A stretch of 64,000 nt of DNA from Halarcobacter anaerophilus (GCF_006459125.1 NZ_CP041070.1:2480001-2544000); one strand, 5' to 3'; counted from the first letter of the stretch, positions 44,155 to 53,877 are shown. The notes: generated by a model from the sequence alone, not told the origin. Made by a program: numbers and translations.

Positions 44155-46437
44155 ATGTATAGTATTAGAAATTTACTCATTTTTATTTTATTCTTAGCAA
44201 CTTTTTTAAATGCAAAAGAGTTAGAAAAGGTATCTATTCAACTTGATTGGCTACATCAATTTCAATTTGCAGGATATTACATTGCAAAAGAGAAAGGCTT
44301 TTATAAAGATGAGGGGCTTGATGTAACGATAAAAGAACTTAAACAAAACAAAGATGTAGTAGAAAACGTTCTTAATTCAAAAAGCCAATATGGTGTGGGA
44401 AAATCTTCTTTAATCGTATCAAGGTTAAATAATAAAAAAGTTGTTCTTTTAAGTGCAATATACCAAAATTCACCTATGGTATTAATTTCAAAAAAAAGTT
44501 CTAATATTAATTATCCAAATGAGTTAAAAAATAAAAGAGTAATGCTCACTCCTGATGCAAGGTCTGCTGCGAATATAAATTCTATGATTATTTCCCAAGG
44601 ATTAAAGTTAGAAGATGTAAAATTTCAAAAACATAGTTTTGATATAAATGATTTAATAAACGGCAAAACTGATGCAATGGGATGTTATCTCTCTAATGAA
44701 CCCTATCTTCTGGAAAAAAGAGGAATAAAATACGACATTCTTGATCCCAGCGATTACGGCTTTGATTTTTATGGCGGAATCTTTTTTACCTCTCAAAAAG
44801 AGTTAGATACTCACCCAAAAAGAGTTAAAAAAATGTATGAAGCAACTCTTAAAGGTTGGAAATATGCTTTTAATCATATACAAGAGAGTGCCCAACTTAT
44901 ATTTGAAAAGTATAATACGCAAAACAAAAGCTTAGATGCACTTATTTATGAAGCTAATATATTAAAAAGACTTTCTAAAATAGAGGAAGGTCTGCTTGGA
45001 AATATAAATAAAAAGAAGATTGAAGAGATTCAAAGACTATATACCCTTTTGGGATTTGCAAAAAAATATACGAAAATGCCAAAAGCAGAAGAATTTGTAT
45101 ATAATATACCCAAAACTATATACTCTTTAAAAGAGAGTGATTATATAAAAAACAAAGAGTTAACTCTTTTAAGTAATCAAAATTTCCCTCCTTTTACAAT
45201 GATCTCTTCAGAAAAAGTTACAGGTATTGAGATTGATTACTGGAAACTAATAGTAAAAAAACTTGATATTAAAAACAGTAATATTAAAACATTTGCTAAT
45301 TTAAATGAGGCATTAAAAACCATTGAAGAGAATGACAGCTATGTAAAATATGCTTTTAGTAAAAAAGATTTAAATAAAAATATCGTTTTAAGCGATTCTA
45401 TAGCAAAAATAAAACTAGGTATCGTAACATTAACAGACAAACCGTATATATCAGATATAATACAATTAAAAGCTAAAAGAGTCGCTGTTCCTAAATATGC
45501 ACTGTTTTATAAAAAACTAAAGAAGAAACATCCTGAAATAAATTTTGTTGAAGTAGAAGATATTAATGAAAGTTTTGATCTTTTAAAAGAGGGAAGCGTC
45601 TACGCACTTGTTAATAAAATGCCTACGCTTAATTATATGATATCAAATAGAAATCTGGAAAATATGAAAATTGCAGGTTCTTTTGATGAAAAATTTGATA
45701 TGAGATTAAGTGTCAATAAAGATAATAAACTTTTGTTAGAGCTTTTAAATAGTGCCATTTCTAAAATATCAGAGGAACAAAGAGATTTAATAAACTCAAA
45801 GTATTATTCAATAATTTTTGAAGATCATATCGATTATGAAGGCATATATAAAATAGTATTACCTCTTTTAATTATCTTAATATTCATAATAAGAAGCAAT
45901 AGACTTATGAATAAAGAGATAAAAAGAAGAAAAGAGGTAGAAAAAGAGTTAAAAAAAGTTGCAAATGTAGACTCTTTGACAAAAATCTATAACAGAAGAA
46001 AAATCAACTCAATTATCAAGAATGAAGTAAACAGAGCCAAAAGATATGATAGGAACTTTTCAATAATATTTTTTGATATAGATAATTTCAAACTTATAAA
46101 TGATAATTTGGGTCATTCTGTAGGAGACGATGTATTAATTGACTTATCTAATCTAATAAAAAACAGTATAAGAAAAACGGACTATTTTGGAAGATGGGGA
46201 GGAGAAGAGTTTATTATTATACTGCCTGAAACCAATAGAAAAAGTGCAGAAAATATTGCATACCTTTTAAAAGATAAAATCAATAAAAATGATTTCAATA
46301 TTCCAAGAACGGTAACTTGCAGTTTTGGAGTGACTCAATTTGAAGAAAATGATAATGAAGATACTATTTTAACAAGAGTTGACAAAGCTTTATATCATGT
46401 AAAAAGAAACGGGAAAAATAATATAAAAGTACTTTAA
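44155..46437 (+). CDS. Diguanylate cyclase with two periplasmic substrate-binding domains
   Basis: 760 residues: signal peptide or anchor (1-20), an NMT1/THI5-like binding domain (about 21-310; begins IQLDWLHQFQFAGYYIAKEK, the pattern of thiamine-pyrimidine-precursor binding proteins), a second, SBP_bac_3-like domain (about 330-565), a membrane helix near 570-587, and a cytoplasmic GGDEF domain with GGEEF at 682-686 and an RxxD inhibitory site (RKTD). The likely role is sensing one or two small molecules in the periplasm and making cyclic di-GMP. The ligand is unknown; a pyrimidine-like compound is suggested only by family resemblance. It is transcribed alone, and convergent with the UbiD gene. 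Confidence 0.87.
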   Translation: MYSIRNLLIFILFLATFLNAKELEKVSIQLDWLHQFQFAGYYIAKEKGFYKDEGLDVTIKELKQNKDVVENVLNSKSQYGVGKSSLIVSRLNNKKVVLLSAIYQNSPMVLISKKSSNINYPNELKNKRVMLTPDARSAANINSMIISQGLKLEDVKFQKHSFDINDLINGKTDAMGCYLSNEPYLLEKRGIKYDILDPSDYGFDFYGGIFFTSQKELDTHPKRVKKMYEATLKGWKYAFNHIQESAQLIFEKYNTQNKSLDALIYEANILKRLSKIEEGLLGNINKKKIEEIQRLYTLLGFAKKYTKMPKAEEFVYNIPKTIYSLKESDYIKNKELTLLSNQNFPPFTMISSEKVTGIEIDYWKLIVKKLDIKNSNIKTFANLNEALKTIEENDSYVKYAFSKKDLNKNIVLSDSIAKIKLGIVTLTDKPYISDIIQLKAKRVAVPKYALFYKKLKKKHPEINFVEVEDINESFDLLKEGSVYALVNKMPTLNYMISNRNLENMKIAGSFDEKFDMRLSVNKDNKLLLELLNSAISKISEEQRDLINSKYYSIIFEDHIDYEGIYKIVLPLLIILIFIIRSNRLMNKEIKRRKEVEKELKKVANVDSLTKIYNRRKINSIIKNEVNRAKRYDRNFSIIFFDIDNFKLINDNLGHSVGDDVLIDLSNLIKNSIRKTDYFGRWGGEEFIIILPETNRKSAENIAYLLKDKINKNDFNIPRTVTCSFGVTQFEENDNEDTILTRVDKALYHVKRNGKNNIKVL

Positions 46438-46446
46438 TGTACTTTT
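46425..46446. terminator. Terminator-like hairpin at a convergent gene end
   Basis: AAAAGTAC (46425-46432) pairs with GTACTTTT (46439-46446). The 6-nt loop includes the TAA stop of the plus-strand gene. The minus side is followed by a T-rich run (ATTATTTTT). Stem energy is modest. Confidence 0.55.
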
Positions 46447-46449
46447 ATA

Positions 46450-48264
46450 TTAAAGCTGATATTTTTTTATAAACTCATCATCAATATCTAAAATACCTCT
46501 TTTTCTCAATGAAGAGATTACCTCTTTTGTACAATCTACATCATCAGGCCATCTTCTATTAAAATTATCAAGTGTATTTTTATTTGTTCCATCAATACAA
46601 ATAGTATTTGAATCTATAAAAATATCTCTGTTTGAATCGATATTATTTACAACTCTCCAAAGCAGCATATATGGATTATTTACATCATTTTGATGGGCAT
46701 CATCGACTATAACCAAAATTTTTAGATTTGTGTATAATGATTTCAAATCCTCAAATAGATGTTTTTGATTTCTATTTTTATCTACACTTATCACTGTTAT
46801 CGGATTTTTTGTATTAATAAAGTATTGTTTTAAACTTTTTACCTCATCTGTTATTTCTCTTATTTTTGATAAAAGTTCATCATCTTTTAATAAAGAGATT
46901 CCTAACTCTTTAATCTCATCACCCGTACAGTCAAGCCCTAGTTTTCCTCCTACTGCAAATTTCGGACTAGAGTGGTCAAGAGCATCTACTACACCTTTTG
47001 ATATAAGCATATCATCAATATCTATTCTATTTAATATATATTCCGTAATTGCTTTATGGTCAACAAGTTCCGGTGCATCTTCTCCTACAAAAATTGCATG
47101 TTTTACAAAACTCATCTGCCCTACTCCCCAAAAAGCGTGCATCATCTGACTTGCATGTCCTGGATAAAGTGTTTTTATTTTTGCCAAAATAAGATTATGG
47201 AATACTCCGTTTTCAGGCATATAATAATCAATTAAATCAGGGGCAGTGGTTCTAAGAAGAGGTAAAAATATTCTTTCCGTTGCATGTCCCATATATTTAT
47301 CTTCTAAGGGAGGTTTTCCTACAACTGTTGCCAAATAAGTAGGCTCTTTTTTGCTGGTTATTGCACTTATTTCTAAAAAGGGATACTCCTCTTCTAAAGT
47401 ATAATAACCTGTATGATCTCCAAAAGGTCCCTCTATTTTCATCTTTGAAGTGTCAACAAAACCTTCAATAACAAAGTCATTGTCTTTTGGAATCCAAATG
47501 TCATTTGTAATAGATTTTACAAGCTGTGCATTTTTGTTTTTTACAAAACCATAAAGCATTAATTCAAAAATTCCGATTGGAAGAGGAGCCTGTCCGCACC
47601 AAATATACATCGGATCTCCGCCGATTCCTATTGATACGGGCATTTTTTTGCCTGCTTTTTTATACTCATGAAAAAAGTGGTTTGAGTCTTTGTGTATTTG
47701 CCAATGCATTCCAAGAGTATAATCATCATAAACCTGAAGTCTATACATACCCAAATTTTTCATTTCACCGTTTAAAGAAGTAGTATAAACTTGTCCCATC
47801 GTAATAAAAGGACCTCCGTCTTGCTCCCAAGTTGTTAAAATAGGTAAATCAGATAATTTTGCATCTTTTCCTAACTTAATAATCTGCTGGCATTCACCTT
47901 TACCTCTGTTTTTTTTAGGTATTGTATTTTTCAAAGCAAATAGTTTACCGAAAGTAGAAAGCTTTTCGGAAAAAGTCGAAGGCGGTTTCATTTTAAGCAA
48001 AGACTCTATCTCTTTACTTATTTCATCCCCATCCCCTATAAACAGTTTTACAGCTTTTTCATTACAAAAAACATTCATTAAAACAGGAGTATCAAATTTT
48101 TTGCCGTTTTTTTTATCAATCACATTTGTAAAAAGAAGTGCTTTTGAGTCCTCTTTTTTTACTTCAACATATGCAATATGAGGAATTTCTAAATAGATAT
48201 CCAGTTCATCATCAATTACTCTTAACAAATTATTCTTTTTTAAAATTTCTATTGCTTCTTTCAT
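46450..48264 (-). CDS. UbiD-family prenyl-FMN decarboxylase, probably menaquinone pathway (MqnL-like)
   Basis: 604 residues of UbiD type. Conserved blocks include TTWEQDGGPFITMGQVYT, the MYRLQVYDDYTLGMHWQ segment with the conserved Arg, and IEGPFGDHTGYY with the catalytic acidic residues. These enzymes need prenylated FMN made by a UbiX protein. Campylobacterota make menaquinone by the futalosine route, not ubiquinone, and mqnA lies in this window, so decarboxylation of 1,4-dihydroxy-6-naphthoate is the likely reaction; that is inference. It is longer than the roughly 490 residues of E. coli UbiD, with an extra C-terminal part. Confidence 0.85.
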   Translation of the reverse strand: MKEAIEILKKNNLLRVIDDELDIYLEIPHIAYVEVKKEDSKALLFTNVIDKKNGKKFDTPVLMNVFCNEKAVKLFIGDGDEISKEIESLLKMKPPSTFSEKLSTFGKLFALKNTIPKKNRGKGECQQIIKLGKDAKLSDLPILTTWEQDGGPFITMGQVYTTSLNGEMKNLGMYRLQVYDDYTLGMHWQIHKDSNHFFHEYKKAGKKMPVSIGIGGDPMYIWCGQAPLPIGIFELMLYGFVKNKNAQLVKSITNDIWIPKDNDFVIEGFVDTSKMKIEGPFGDHTGYYTLEEEYPFLEISAITSKKEPTYLATVVGKPPLEDKYMGHATERIFLPLLRTTAPDLIDYYMPENGVFHNLILAKIKTLYPGHASQMMHAFWGVGQMSFVKHAIFVGEDAPELVDHKAITEYILNRIDIDDMLISKGVVDALDHSSPKFAVGGKLGLDCTGDEIKELGISLLKDDELLSKIREITDEVKSLKQYFINTKNPITVISVDKNRNQKHLFEDLKSLYTNLKILVIVDDAHQNDVNNPYMLLWRVVNNIDSNRDIFIDSNTICIDGTNKNTLDNFNRRWPDDVDCTKEVISSLRKRGILDIDDEFIKKYQL

Positions 48265-48344
48265 TTTGCCCTCTAACCTAAAAATTAGTCTAAATCTTAT
48301 ATCATTTTATCAATAAAAAAAAGTTTATAATAGGGATATTTTAT

Positions 48345-49502
48345 ATGATTTATAATTTTGATGAAATAATTGATAGAAAAGATACATCTTGCGTAAAGTA
48401 TGATGCATTAGAAAAATACTTCGGATATAAAGATTTACAACCTTTATGGGTTGCAGATATGGATTTTAAAACTCCTGATGTGATAATAAAAGCACTGAAA
48501 GAGAAAGCAAATAAAGGACTTTTCGGTTATCCTATTTCAACACAAAAAACAGATACTTTGGTAAAAGAGTGGATGAAAAAAAGACATAACTGGGAAATTG
48601 AAGAGTCTTGGATAAGTTATGTAAACGGTGTAGTTCCGGCTTACAGTGCAGCTGTTGAAGCATTTAGTGAAGAAGGTGATGAAATAATCGTACAAACACC
48701 TGTCTATTTTCCTTTGTTTAACCATATAAAATCAAATAATAGAAAAATGATTACTAATCCTTTAATAGAAGATAATGGTTATTATAAAATGGATTTAGAA
48801 GATTTAAAAGCAAAAATTACCCCGAAAACAAAAATATTCGTACTTTGCTCTCCTCACAATCCTGTCGGACGAGTTTGGAGTAAAGAGGAGCTTGAAGAAC
48901 TTGCAAAAATCTGTTTAGAACACAATATATTAATGATAAGTGATGAAATCCATGCAGATATCGTATTTAAAAAATTTACGCCTTTAGCCTCTATTTCAGA
49001 AGAGATTGCAGATAATACCTTAACATTGAACTCTCCTGGTAAAACATTTAATACAGCTGGTTTAAATTGTGCTTATGCAATTTGCAAAAATAAATCAATT
49101 ATGAAGAAGTTTATGGTTGAGGCACAAAGAAGAGGAATTACTTCAGTTAACGTATTCGGTTATGTTGCACTTGAAGCTGCATATGAGTTTGCAGAACCCT
49201 GGTTGGAAGAATTATTAGTTTATCTGAAAAATAACATAAGTTATACAAAAGATTATTTAACAAAGTATAATAGTAAAGTTACCTTTTTAGAGCCTCAAGC
49301 GACATATTTACTTTGGTTAAACTTTAAAAATACTATTAGTGATTATAACAAAGTGAAACAAAAGTTATTAGAAGAAGCACAAATTGCATTAAATGAAGGA
49401 ACAAGCTTTGGAATCGATGGAAAGGGCTATTTTAGGCTTAACTGTGCACTTTCTAAGAATAAATTAGAGGAGGCTTTGGGTAAAATAGTTACACATTTTT
49501 AG
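48345..49502 (+). CDS. PLP-dependent aminotransferase, PatB/MalY type (cystathionine beta-lyase)
   Basis: 385-residue fold type I PLP enzyme. The N-terminal FDEIIDRKDTSCVKYDAL and PLWVADMDFKTPDVI are typical of MalY/PatB C-S lyases, SPHNPVGRVW binds substrate, and the PLP lysine is in NSPGKTFNTAGLNCAYAI. It probably cleaves cystathionine or cysteine-like C-S bonds. It stands alone between divergent and downstream genes and is followed by an AT-only hairpin. Confidence 0.88.
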   Translation: MIYNFDEIIDRKDTSCVKYDALEKYFGYKDLQPLWVADMDFKTPDVIIKALKEKANKGLFGYPISTQKTDTLVKEWMKKRHNWEIEESWISYVNGVVPAYSAAVEAFSEEGDEIIVQTPVYFPLFNHIKSNNRKMITNPLIEDNGYYKMDLEDLKAKITPKTKIFVLCSPHNPVGRVWSKEELEELAKICLEHNILMISDEIHADIVFKKFTPLASISEEIADNTLTLNSPGKTFNTAGLNCAYAICKNKSIMKKFMVEAQRRGITSVNVFGYVALEAAYEFAEPWLEELLVYLKNNISYTKDYLTKYNSKVTFLEPQATYLLWLNFKNTISDYNKVKQKLLEEAQIALNEGTSFGIDGKGYFRLNCALSKNKLEEALGKIVTHF

Positions 49503-49539
49503 AGCAAAAAAGTAAAGAGTATTACCATTCTTCTCACTG

Positions 49540-49563
49540 AAAAATTAAGTGTAACTAATTTTT
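49540..49563 (+). terminator. Weak AT-only hairpin after the aminotransferase gene
   Basis: AAAAATTA (49540-49547) pairs with TAATTTTT (49556-49563) with an 8-nt loop. It has no GC in the stem, so termination would be weak. Confidence 0.4.
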
Positions 49564-49591
49564 ACCATATGACCACATAGTTACGCAAAAT

Positions 49592-49603
49592 ATTGTACAA
49601 TTC
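49592..49603 (+). promoter_or_regulatory. Palindrome upstream of the nuo operon
   Basis: The 130-nt region before nuoA contains the 10-bp palindrome ATTGTACAAT about 30 nt before the gene; its right half TACAAT could also act as the -10 of the nuo promoter. No other element is clear. The operon's first gene is preceded by GGGATAG rather than a strong ribosome-binding site. Confidence 0.35.
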
Positions 49604-49632
49604 TCTAAACAATACAACATATGGGATAGATT

Positions 49633-49995
49633 ATGTCAACACATTTAATTCTTTCTTCGGTAATATTTGTTGCACTTGCGCTTATATTAGTAGGTGTATT
49701 CTTACTTACAAGATATCTTGGGCCAAATAAAACTGAAGACAAACTTAAAAACACCGTATATGAAAGTGGAGTTACAAATCCTGTCGGAAGCACAAATATA
49801 AGATTCTCAGTTAAATTTTATTTAGTTGCAATAGGTTTTCTACTTTTTGATGTAGAGATTATTTTTATGTTTCCATGGGCTGTAAATATCCTGGAACTTG
49901 GCTTTGCAGGTATCATTAAAATGTTTATTTTTATTGGATTACTTTTTGCGGGTCTGATTTATATGTATAAGAAAAAGGCTTTATCATGGGATTAG
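49633..49995 (+). CDS. nuoA: NADH-quinone oxidoreductase subunit A
   Basis: 120-residue membrane subunit of complex I with three helices and the conserved loop [33 protein letters not shown] shortened here to its core, [15 protein letters not shown], whose acidic residues belong to the quinone-proximal channel. First gene of the operon; its end overlaps nuoB by 10 nt. Confidence 0.97.
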   Translation: MSTHLILSSVIFVALALILVGVFLLTRYLGPNKTEDKLKNTVYESGVTNPVGSTNIRFSVKFYLVAIGFLLFDVEIIFMFPWAVNILELGFAGIIKMFIFIGLLFAGLIYMYKKKALSWD

Positions 49996-50501
49996 GAGCA
50001 GAAGCTAATTTAGGTGATTCAATAATCACTACAAAACTAGACTCAGCTATTAACTGGGCAAGATCATATTCAATGTGGCCAATGGCATTCGGTACTGCAT
50101 GTTGCGGTATTGAATTTATGTCTGTTGCAGCTGCTAGATATGACGTATCAAGATTTGGTGCAGAGGTTGTAAGATTTTCCCCTAGACAGGCAGACTTACT
50201 TATAGTAGCAGGAACAATCACATATAAACAAGCACCCGTACTTAAAAAGATTTGGGATCAAATGTGTGAACCTAAATGGGTAATATCAATGGGTGCCTGT
50301 GCTTGTTCGGGTGGTTTTTATGATAATTATACAACACTTCAAGGAATTGATGAAATTATTCCTGTGGATGAATATATAGCAGGTTGTCCTCCAAGACCTG
50401 AAGCTGTTTTAGATGCAATCATGAGAATTCAGGAAAAATCATATAATGAATCTATTATAAAAGACAGAGAGCGAAACTACAAGGGGATTTTAGATGCTTA
50501 A
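49986..50501 (+). CDS. nuoB: NADH-quinone oxidoreductase subunit B
   Basis: 171-residue peripheral subunit carrying cluster N2, next to the quinone site. The tandem-cysteine motif [10 protein letters not shown] and the other ligands in [14 protein letters not shown] and GCPPRPE are present. It overlaps nuoA by 10 nt and nuoCD by 8 nt. Confidence 0.98.
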   Translation: MGLGAEANLGDSIITTKLDSAINWARSYSMWPMAFGTACCGIEFMSVAAARYDVSRFGAEVVRFSPRQADLLIVAGTITYKQAPVLKKIWDQMCEPKWVISMGACACSGGFYDNYTTLQGIDEIIPVDEYIAGCPPRPEAVLDAIMRIQEKSYNESIIKDRERNYKGILDA

Positions 50502-52128
50502 ACCTGATATGCTTATTGATGCAAAAGATATAAAATCAACAATAACTAGGCTTAAGAACGAAGAAGATTATACGATTCTTTTAGATGTTACAGCTATCGA
50601 TTATATACAATATCCTGATGTAACTCCTTCTAGATTTGCCGTAATCTATATTTTAAGAACTAGTAATTTCAAAAAACAACTTACGGTAAAAGCATATGTA
50701 GATGACAATACCTTGGAAGTTGATTCAATAACCGATCTTTTTTACTCTGCCGATTGGGCAGAAAGAGAGACTTTCGACCAGTACGGAGTAAAATTCAAAG
50801 GTCACCCGAATTTAAAAAGAGTTTTAAATCACCACCAATTTGTAGGTCACCCTTTAAGAAAAGATTATGAAATAACAAAAGGTCAAATCTGTACTGAAAC
50901 TGAAGATTTGATGGATGAGATGATTCCTCTTCTTAAAAGAAAAGGGTATAAGCAGTCAGATTTAGAAGATTTGATGATGTTAAACGTAGGTCCTTCTCAC
51001 CCGGCTTCTCACGGTACAATTAGAAACTTCGTTGCTATGGAAGGTGAAACAATCAAAGCTTGTGTAACAGAAATAGGTTATTTGCACAGAGGTTTTGAAA
51101 AAGCGTGTGAAACTCACACATATTCGCAAGTAATCCCTTATACCGACAGACTTAACTACTGCTCTGCAATGCTTAATAATGTAGGATATTGTAAAGCAAT
51201 AGAAGATATGTTGGAAATAGAAATTACTCCTAGAGCAAAAATGATTAGAGTTTTAATCGGAGAGTTAAGCAGATTAACAGACCACATTGTTTGTAATGCT
51301 GCAAATATGGTTGACTTGGGAGGTCTTACCAACTTTTGGTATATTTTTGCACCAAGAGACAAAGCTTATGATCTTTTTTCTAAATTAACAGGGGCAAGAC
51401 TTACAAATTCATATACAAGAATCGGCGGGTTAGAATTTGATTTATATGATGGTTTTGATGAAGATTTAGAAGATGTATTAAAAGATGTAGAAAAAGCTAT
51501 AGAAGACTCTCTGTCTTTAGTAGAACACAATAAAATTTTTCACGACAGAACACAAGATGTGGGTGTAATTGATGCACAGTTTGCACTTGATGCGGGGATT
51601 ACAGGTCCAAATCTTAGAGCAGCAGGTGTCCCTTTTGATTTAAGAAAAGATGCACCTTATTACGGTTATGAAAATTTTGATTTTGATGTTGTTGTAGGTT
51701 CTCACGGAGATGTTTACGACAGAATCATGTGTAGATTCGAAGAGATGAGACAATCAATAAGAATCATAAGACAAGCTATGAAAGAGATGCCTGACGGTCC
51801 CGTAAATGCAGAGCATCCTGCTATTTTATTACCTCCGAAAGTTGATGTATACAACAACATAGAGGGTTTAATGAATCAATTTAAACTTACTTTTGAAGGA
51901 ATAAAAGTTCCTAAAGGTGAATATTACGGTGCAACTGAGGCTGCAAACGGAGAACTTGGATTTTATACTGTAAGTGACGGTTCAGGAACACCTTATAAAG
52001 TAAAATGTAGACCGCCATGCTATTATTCTCTTGGAGGATATGCAAAAATTGTTGAAGGAACAATGTTAGCTGATGCTATTGTAACAATGGCTAGTATGAA
52101 CTTTATTGCCGGGGAGTTTGATAGATAA
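50494..52128 (+). CDS. nuoCD: NADH-quinone oxidoreductase fused subunits C and D
   Basis: 544 residues. The NuoC part (about 1-135) ends with [20 protein letters not shown] and the PLRKDYE element; the NuoD part (about 155-544) begins [19 protein letters not shown], with the quinone-site His and Tyr region, and has YLHRGFEK and the C-terminal PPCYYSLGG and AGEFDR. Fusion of the two occurs in E. coli and several other groups; in Campylobacter they are separate genes. It overlaps nuoE by one base (TAATG). Confidence 0.97.
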   Translation: MLKPDMLIDAKDIKSTITRLKNEEDYTILLDVTAIDYIQYPDVTPSRFAVIYILRTSNFKKQLTVKAYVDDNTLEVDSITDLFYSADWAERETFDQYGVKFKGHPNLKRVLNHHQFVGHPLRKDYEITKGQICTETEDLMDEMIPLLKRKGYKQSDLEDLMMLNVGPSHPASHGTIRNFVAMEGETIKACVTEIGYLHRGFEKACETHTYSQVIPYTDRLNYCSAMLNNVGYCKAIEDMLEIEITPRAKMIRVLIGELSRLTDHIVCNAANMVDLGGLTNFWYIFAPRDKAYDLFSKLTGARLTNSYTRIGGLEFDLYDGFDEDLEDVLKDVEKAIEDSLSLVEHNKIFHDRTQDVGVIDAQFALDAGITGPNLRAAGVPFDLRKDAPYYGYENFDFDVVVGSHGDVYDRIMCRFEEMRQSIRIIRQAMKEMPDGPVNAEHPAILLPPKVDVYNNIEGLMNQFKLTFEGIKVPKGEYYGATEAANGELGFYTVSDGSGTPYKVKCRPPCYYSLGGYAKIVEGTMLADAIVTMASMNFIAGEFDR

Positions 52129-52604
52129 TGAGTAAATTTAAATATACAGACGAAAAAGAAAAAGAGTTCCAAAGAATAGCAAAAAAATATCCGAAAATTG
52201 ATGCTATGATGCTTCCGGCACTTTGGCTGGTACAAGAACAAGAGGGTTGGGTAAGTCCCGATGCAATGATTTTTCTTGCGGATAAACTCGGGAAAACTCC
52301 AATAGAAGTTTATGAATTTGCAACTTTTTATACAATGTTCAATCTTAAACCCATAGGAACATACCATATTGAGTTATGTAAAACTTTATCATGTATGATA
52401 ATGGGTGCACCTGAACTTAAAAAATTTATAAAAGATACTTTAGGAATCGGTCCTGGAGAAACAACAGCTGATGGAAAATTTCATTTTAGTGAAGTTGAAT
52501 GTCAAGGTGCTTGCGGCGGTGCTCCTATGATTGCATTAAATCATACTTATCATGAAAACTTAACTGTTGACAAGTTGAAAAAAATCATAGAGGAGTGTAA
52601 GTAA
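52128..52604 (+). CDS. nuoE: NADH-quinone oxidoreductase subunit E
   Basis: 158-residue 2Fe-2S subunit of the input module. The four ligands lie in ELCKTLSCMIMGA and VECQGACGGAPM, the family spacing for cluster N1a. Campylobacter and Helicobacter lack nuoE and nuoF and carry unrelated proteins in their place, so presence here is notable. It overlaps nuoF by one base. Confidence 0.95.
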   Translation: MSKFKYTDEKEKEFQRIAKKYPKIDAMMLPALWLVQEQEGWVSPDAMIFLADKLGKTPIEVYEFATFYTMFNLKPIGTYHIELCKTLSCMIMGAPELKKFIKDTLGIGPGETTADGKFHFSEVECQGACGGAPMIALNHTYHENLTVDKLKKIIEECK

Positions 52605-53863
52605 TGGCAGTTGAATTAGTAAAAATTGTTAGTAAAAACTTCGACATTCCTGATTCTCATAAATTAGAAGTTGCATTAAAAAACGGAAGATATGAATCAA
52701 TAGATAAACTTTTTTCAATGAAACCCGAAGATGTAACAGAAGAGGTATGTAAATCGGGTCTTAGAGGGAAAGGTGGAGGTGGAGCACCTTGTGGTCCAAA
52801 ATGGAAACTTATGCCTCCTGTTGATGAAAGACCTAGATATCTAATAGTAAACGGGGATGAATCAGAACCTGGAACTTTTAAAGATAGACAAATTTTCCAA
52901 TATGATCCTCATATTTTAATTGAGGGTATTATCTGCTCTTGCTATGCAATACAAGCCCATGAAGCCTTTATCTATATAAGAGGTGAATACAAATGGTTTA
53001 TTGACAGATTAAATGAAGCAATAGATGAAGCTTATGAAGCTGGAATAATAGGACCTAAAGTTATGAATAAATATGACTTTAGCGTAGATATAACTGTTCA
53101 CAGAGGCGGAGGAGCTTATATCTGCGGTGAGAAATCTGCTCTTATTGAATCAATTGAAGGTAAACGTGGACATCCAAGACTTAAACCACACGGAAAAGAG
53201 TGTGAATGGTTTTACGGACAACCTGCAACAGTTAATAATGTTGAAACAATCTCTTCAGTTCCCAATATAGTATTAAACGGTTACGAATCATATACTAAAT
53301 GGGGAACACAAAAAGCTCCGGGAACAATGCTTTTTGCAATGAGCGGTCCTGTTAAAAATCCGGGTGTATATGAATTACAATACGGCGAAAAAATGCTTGA
53401 CGTAATTAATGAAATCGGTGGAGGAATGAAAGACGGTTTAAAACTAAAAGCCGTAATTCCGGGAGGTGCATCATGCCCTATTTTAACGGCAGAAGAAGTT
53501 GAAAAGGCTTACTTAGATTATGAATCTATGTGGGATATCGGTTCTACACTGGGTACAGGAGGAATGATGATTATTCCACAAGGCGTATCTATGGTAGATG
53601 TAGCAAAAAATTTAATAGAATTTTATCATCACGAATCTTGCGGACAATGTACTCCGTGTAGAGAAGGTACTGGATGGATAGATAAAACTATTAAAAAAAT
53701 TCTTGATGGTATTGGTTCACAAGAAGATATTGAAACAATTTTAGATGTTTGTGAAACAATGAACGGTAAAACAATCTGTGTTTTTGCACCTGCAGTAAAA
53801 GATATTATTAAAAGTATAGTGCAAAAATATAGACATGAATTTGAAGAACATTTTAAAAAATAA
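52604..53863 (+). CDS. nuoF: NADH-quinone oxidoreductase subunit F with altered NADH pocket
   Basis: 419 residues, standard length. FMN-site elements (NGDESEPGTFKDR, the Gly-rich loop, GAYICGE) and the N3 cluster ligands (ESCGQCTPCREG and a later Cys in TICVF) are kept. The residues that hold NADH in the Thermus enzyme are changed: GAGFPTGLKWSFM reads GGGAPCGPKWKLM (Phe to Ala61, Phe to Leu69), GEETAL reads GEKSAL (Glu to Lys177), and KPPFPA reads KPHGKE (Phe to Gly197). An intact flavoprotein fold with a rebuilt nucleotide site suggests another electron donor, perhaps a ferredoxin or flavodoxin. gltA follows after 14 nt. Confidence 0.95.
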   Translation: MAVELVKIVSKNFDIPDSHKLEVALKNGRYESIDKLFSMKPEDVTEEVCKSGLRGKGGGGAPCGPKWKLMPPVDERPRYLIVNGDESEPGTFKDRQIFQYDPHILIEGIICSCYAIQAHEAFIYIRGEYKWFIDRLNEAIDEAYEAGIIGPKVMNKYDFSVDITVHRGGGAYICGEKSALIESIEGKRGHPRLKPHGKECEWFYGQPATVNNVETISSVPNIVLNGYESYTKWGTQKAPGTMLFAMSGPVKNPGVYELQYGEKMLDVINEIGGGMKDGLKLKAVIPGGASCPILTAEEVEKAYLDYESMWDIGSTLGTGGMMIIPQGVSMVDVAKNLIEFYHHESCGQCTPCREGTGWIDKTIKKILDGIGSQEDIETILDVCETMNGKTICVFAPAVKDIIKSIVQKYRHEFEEHFKK

Positions 53864-53877
53864 TATAAGGAGAAAAA

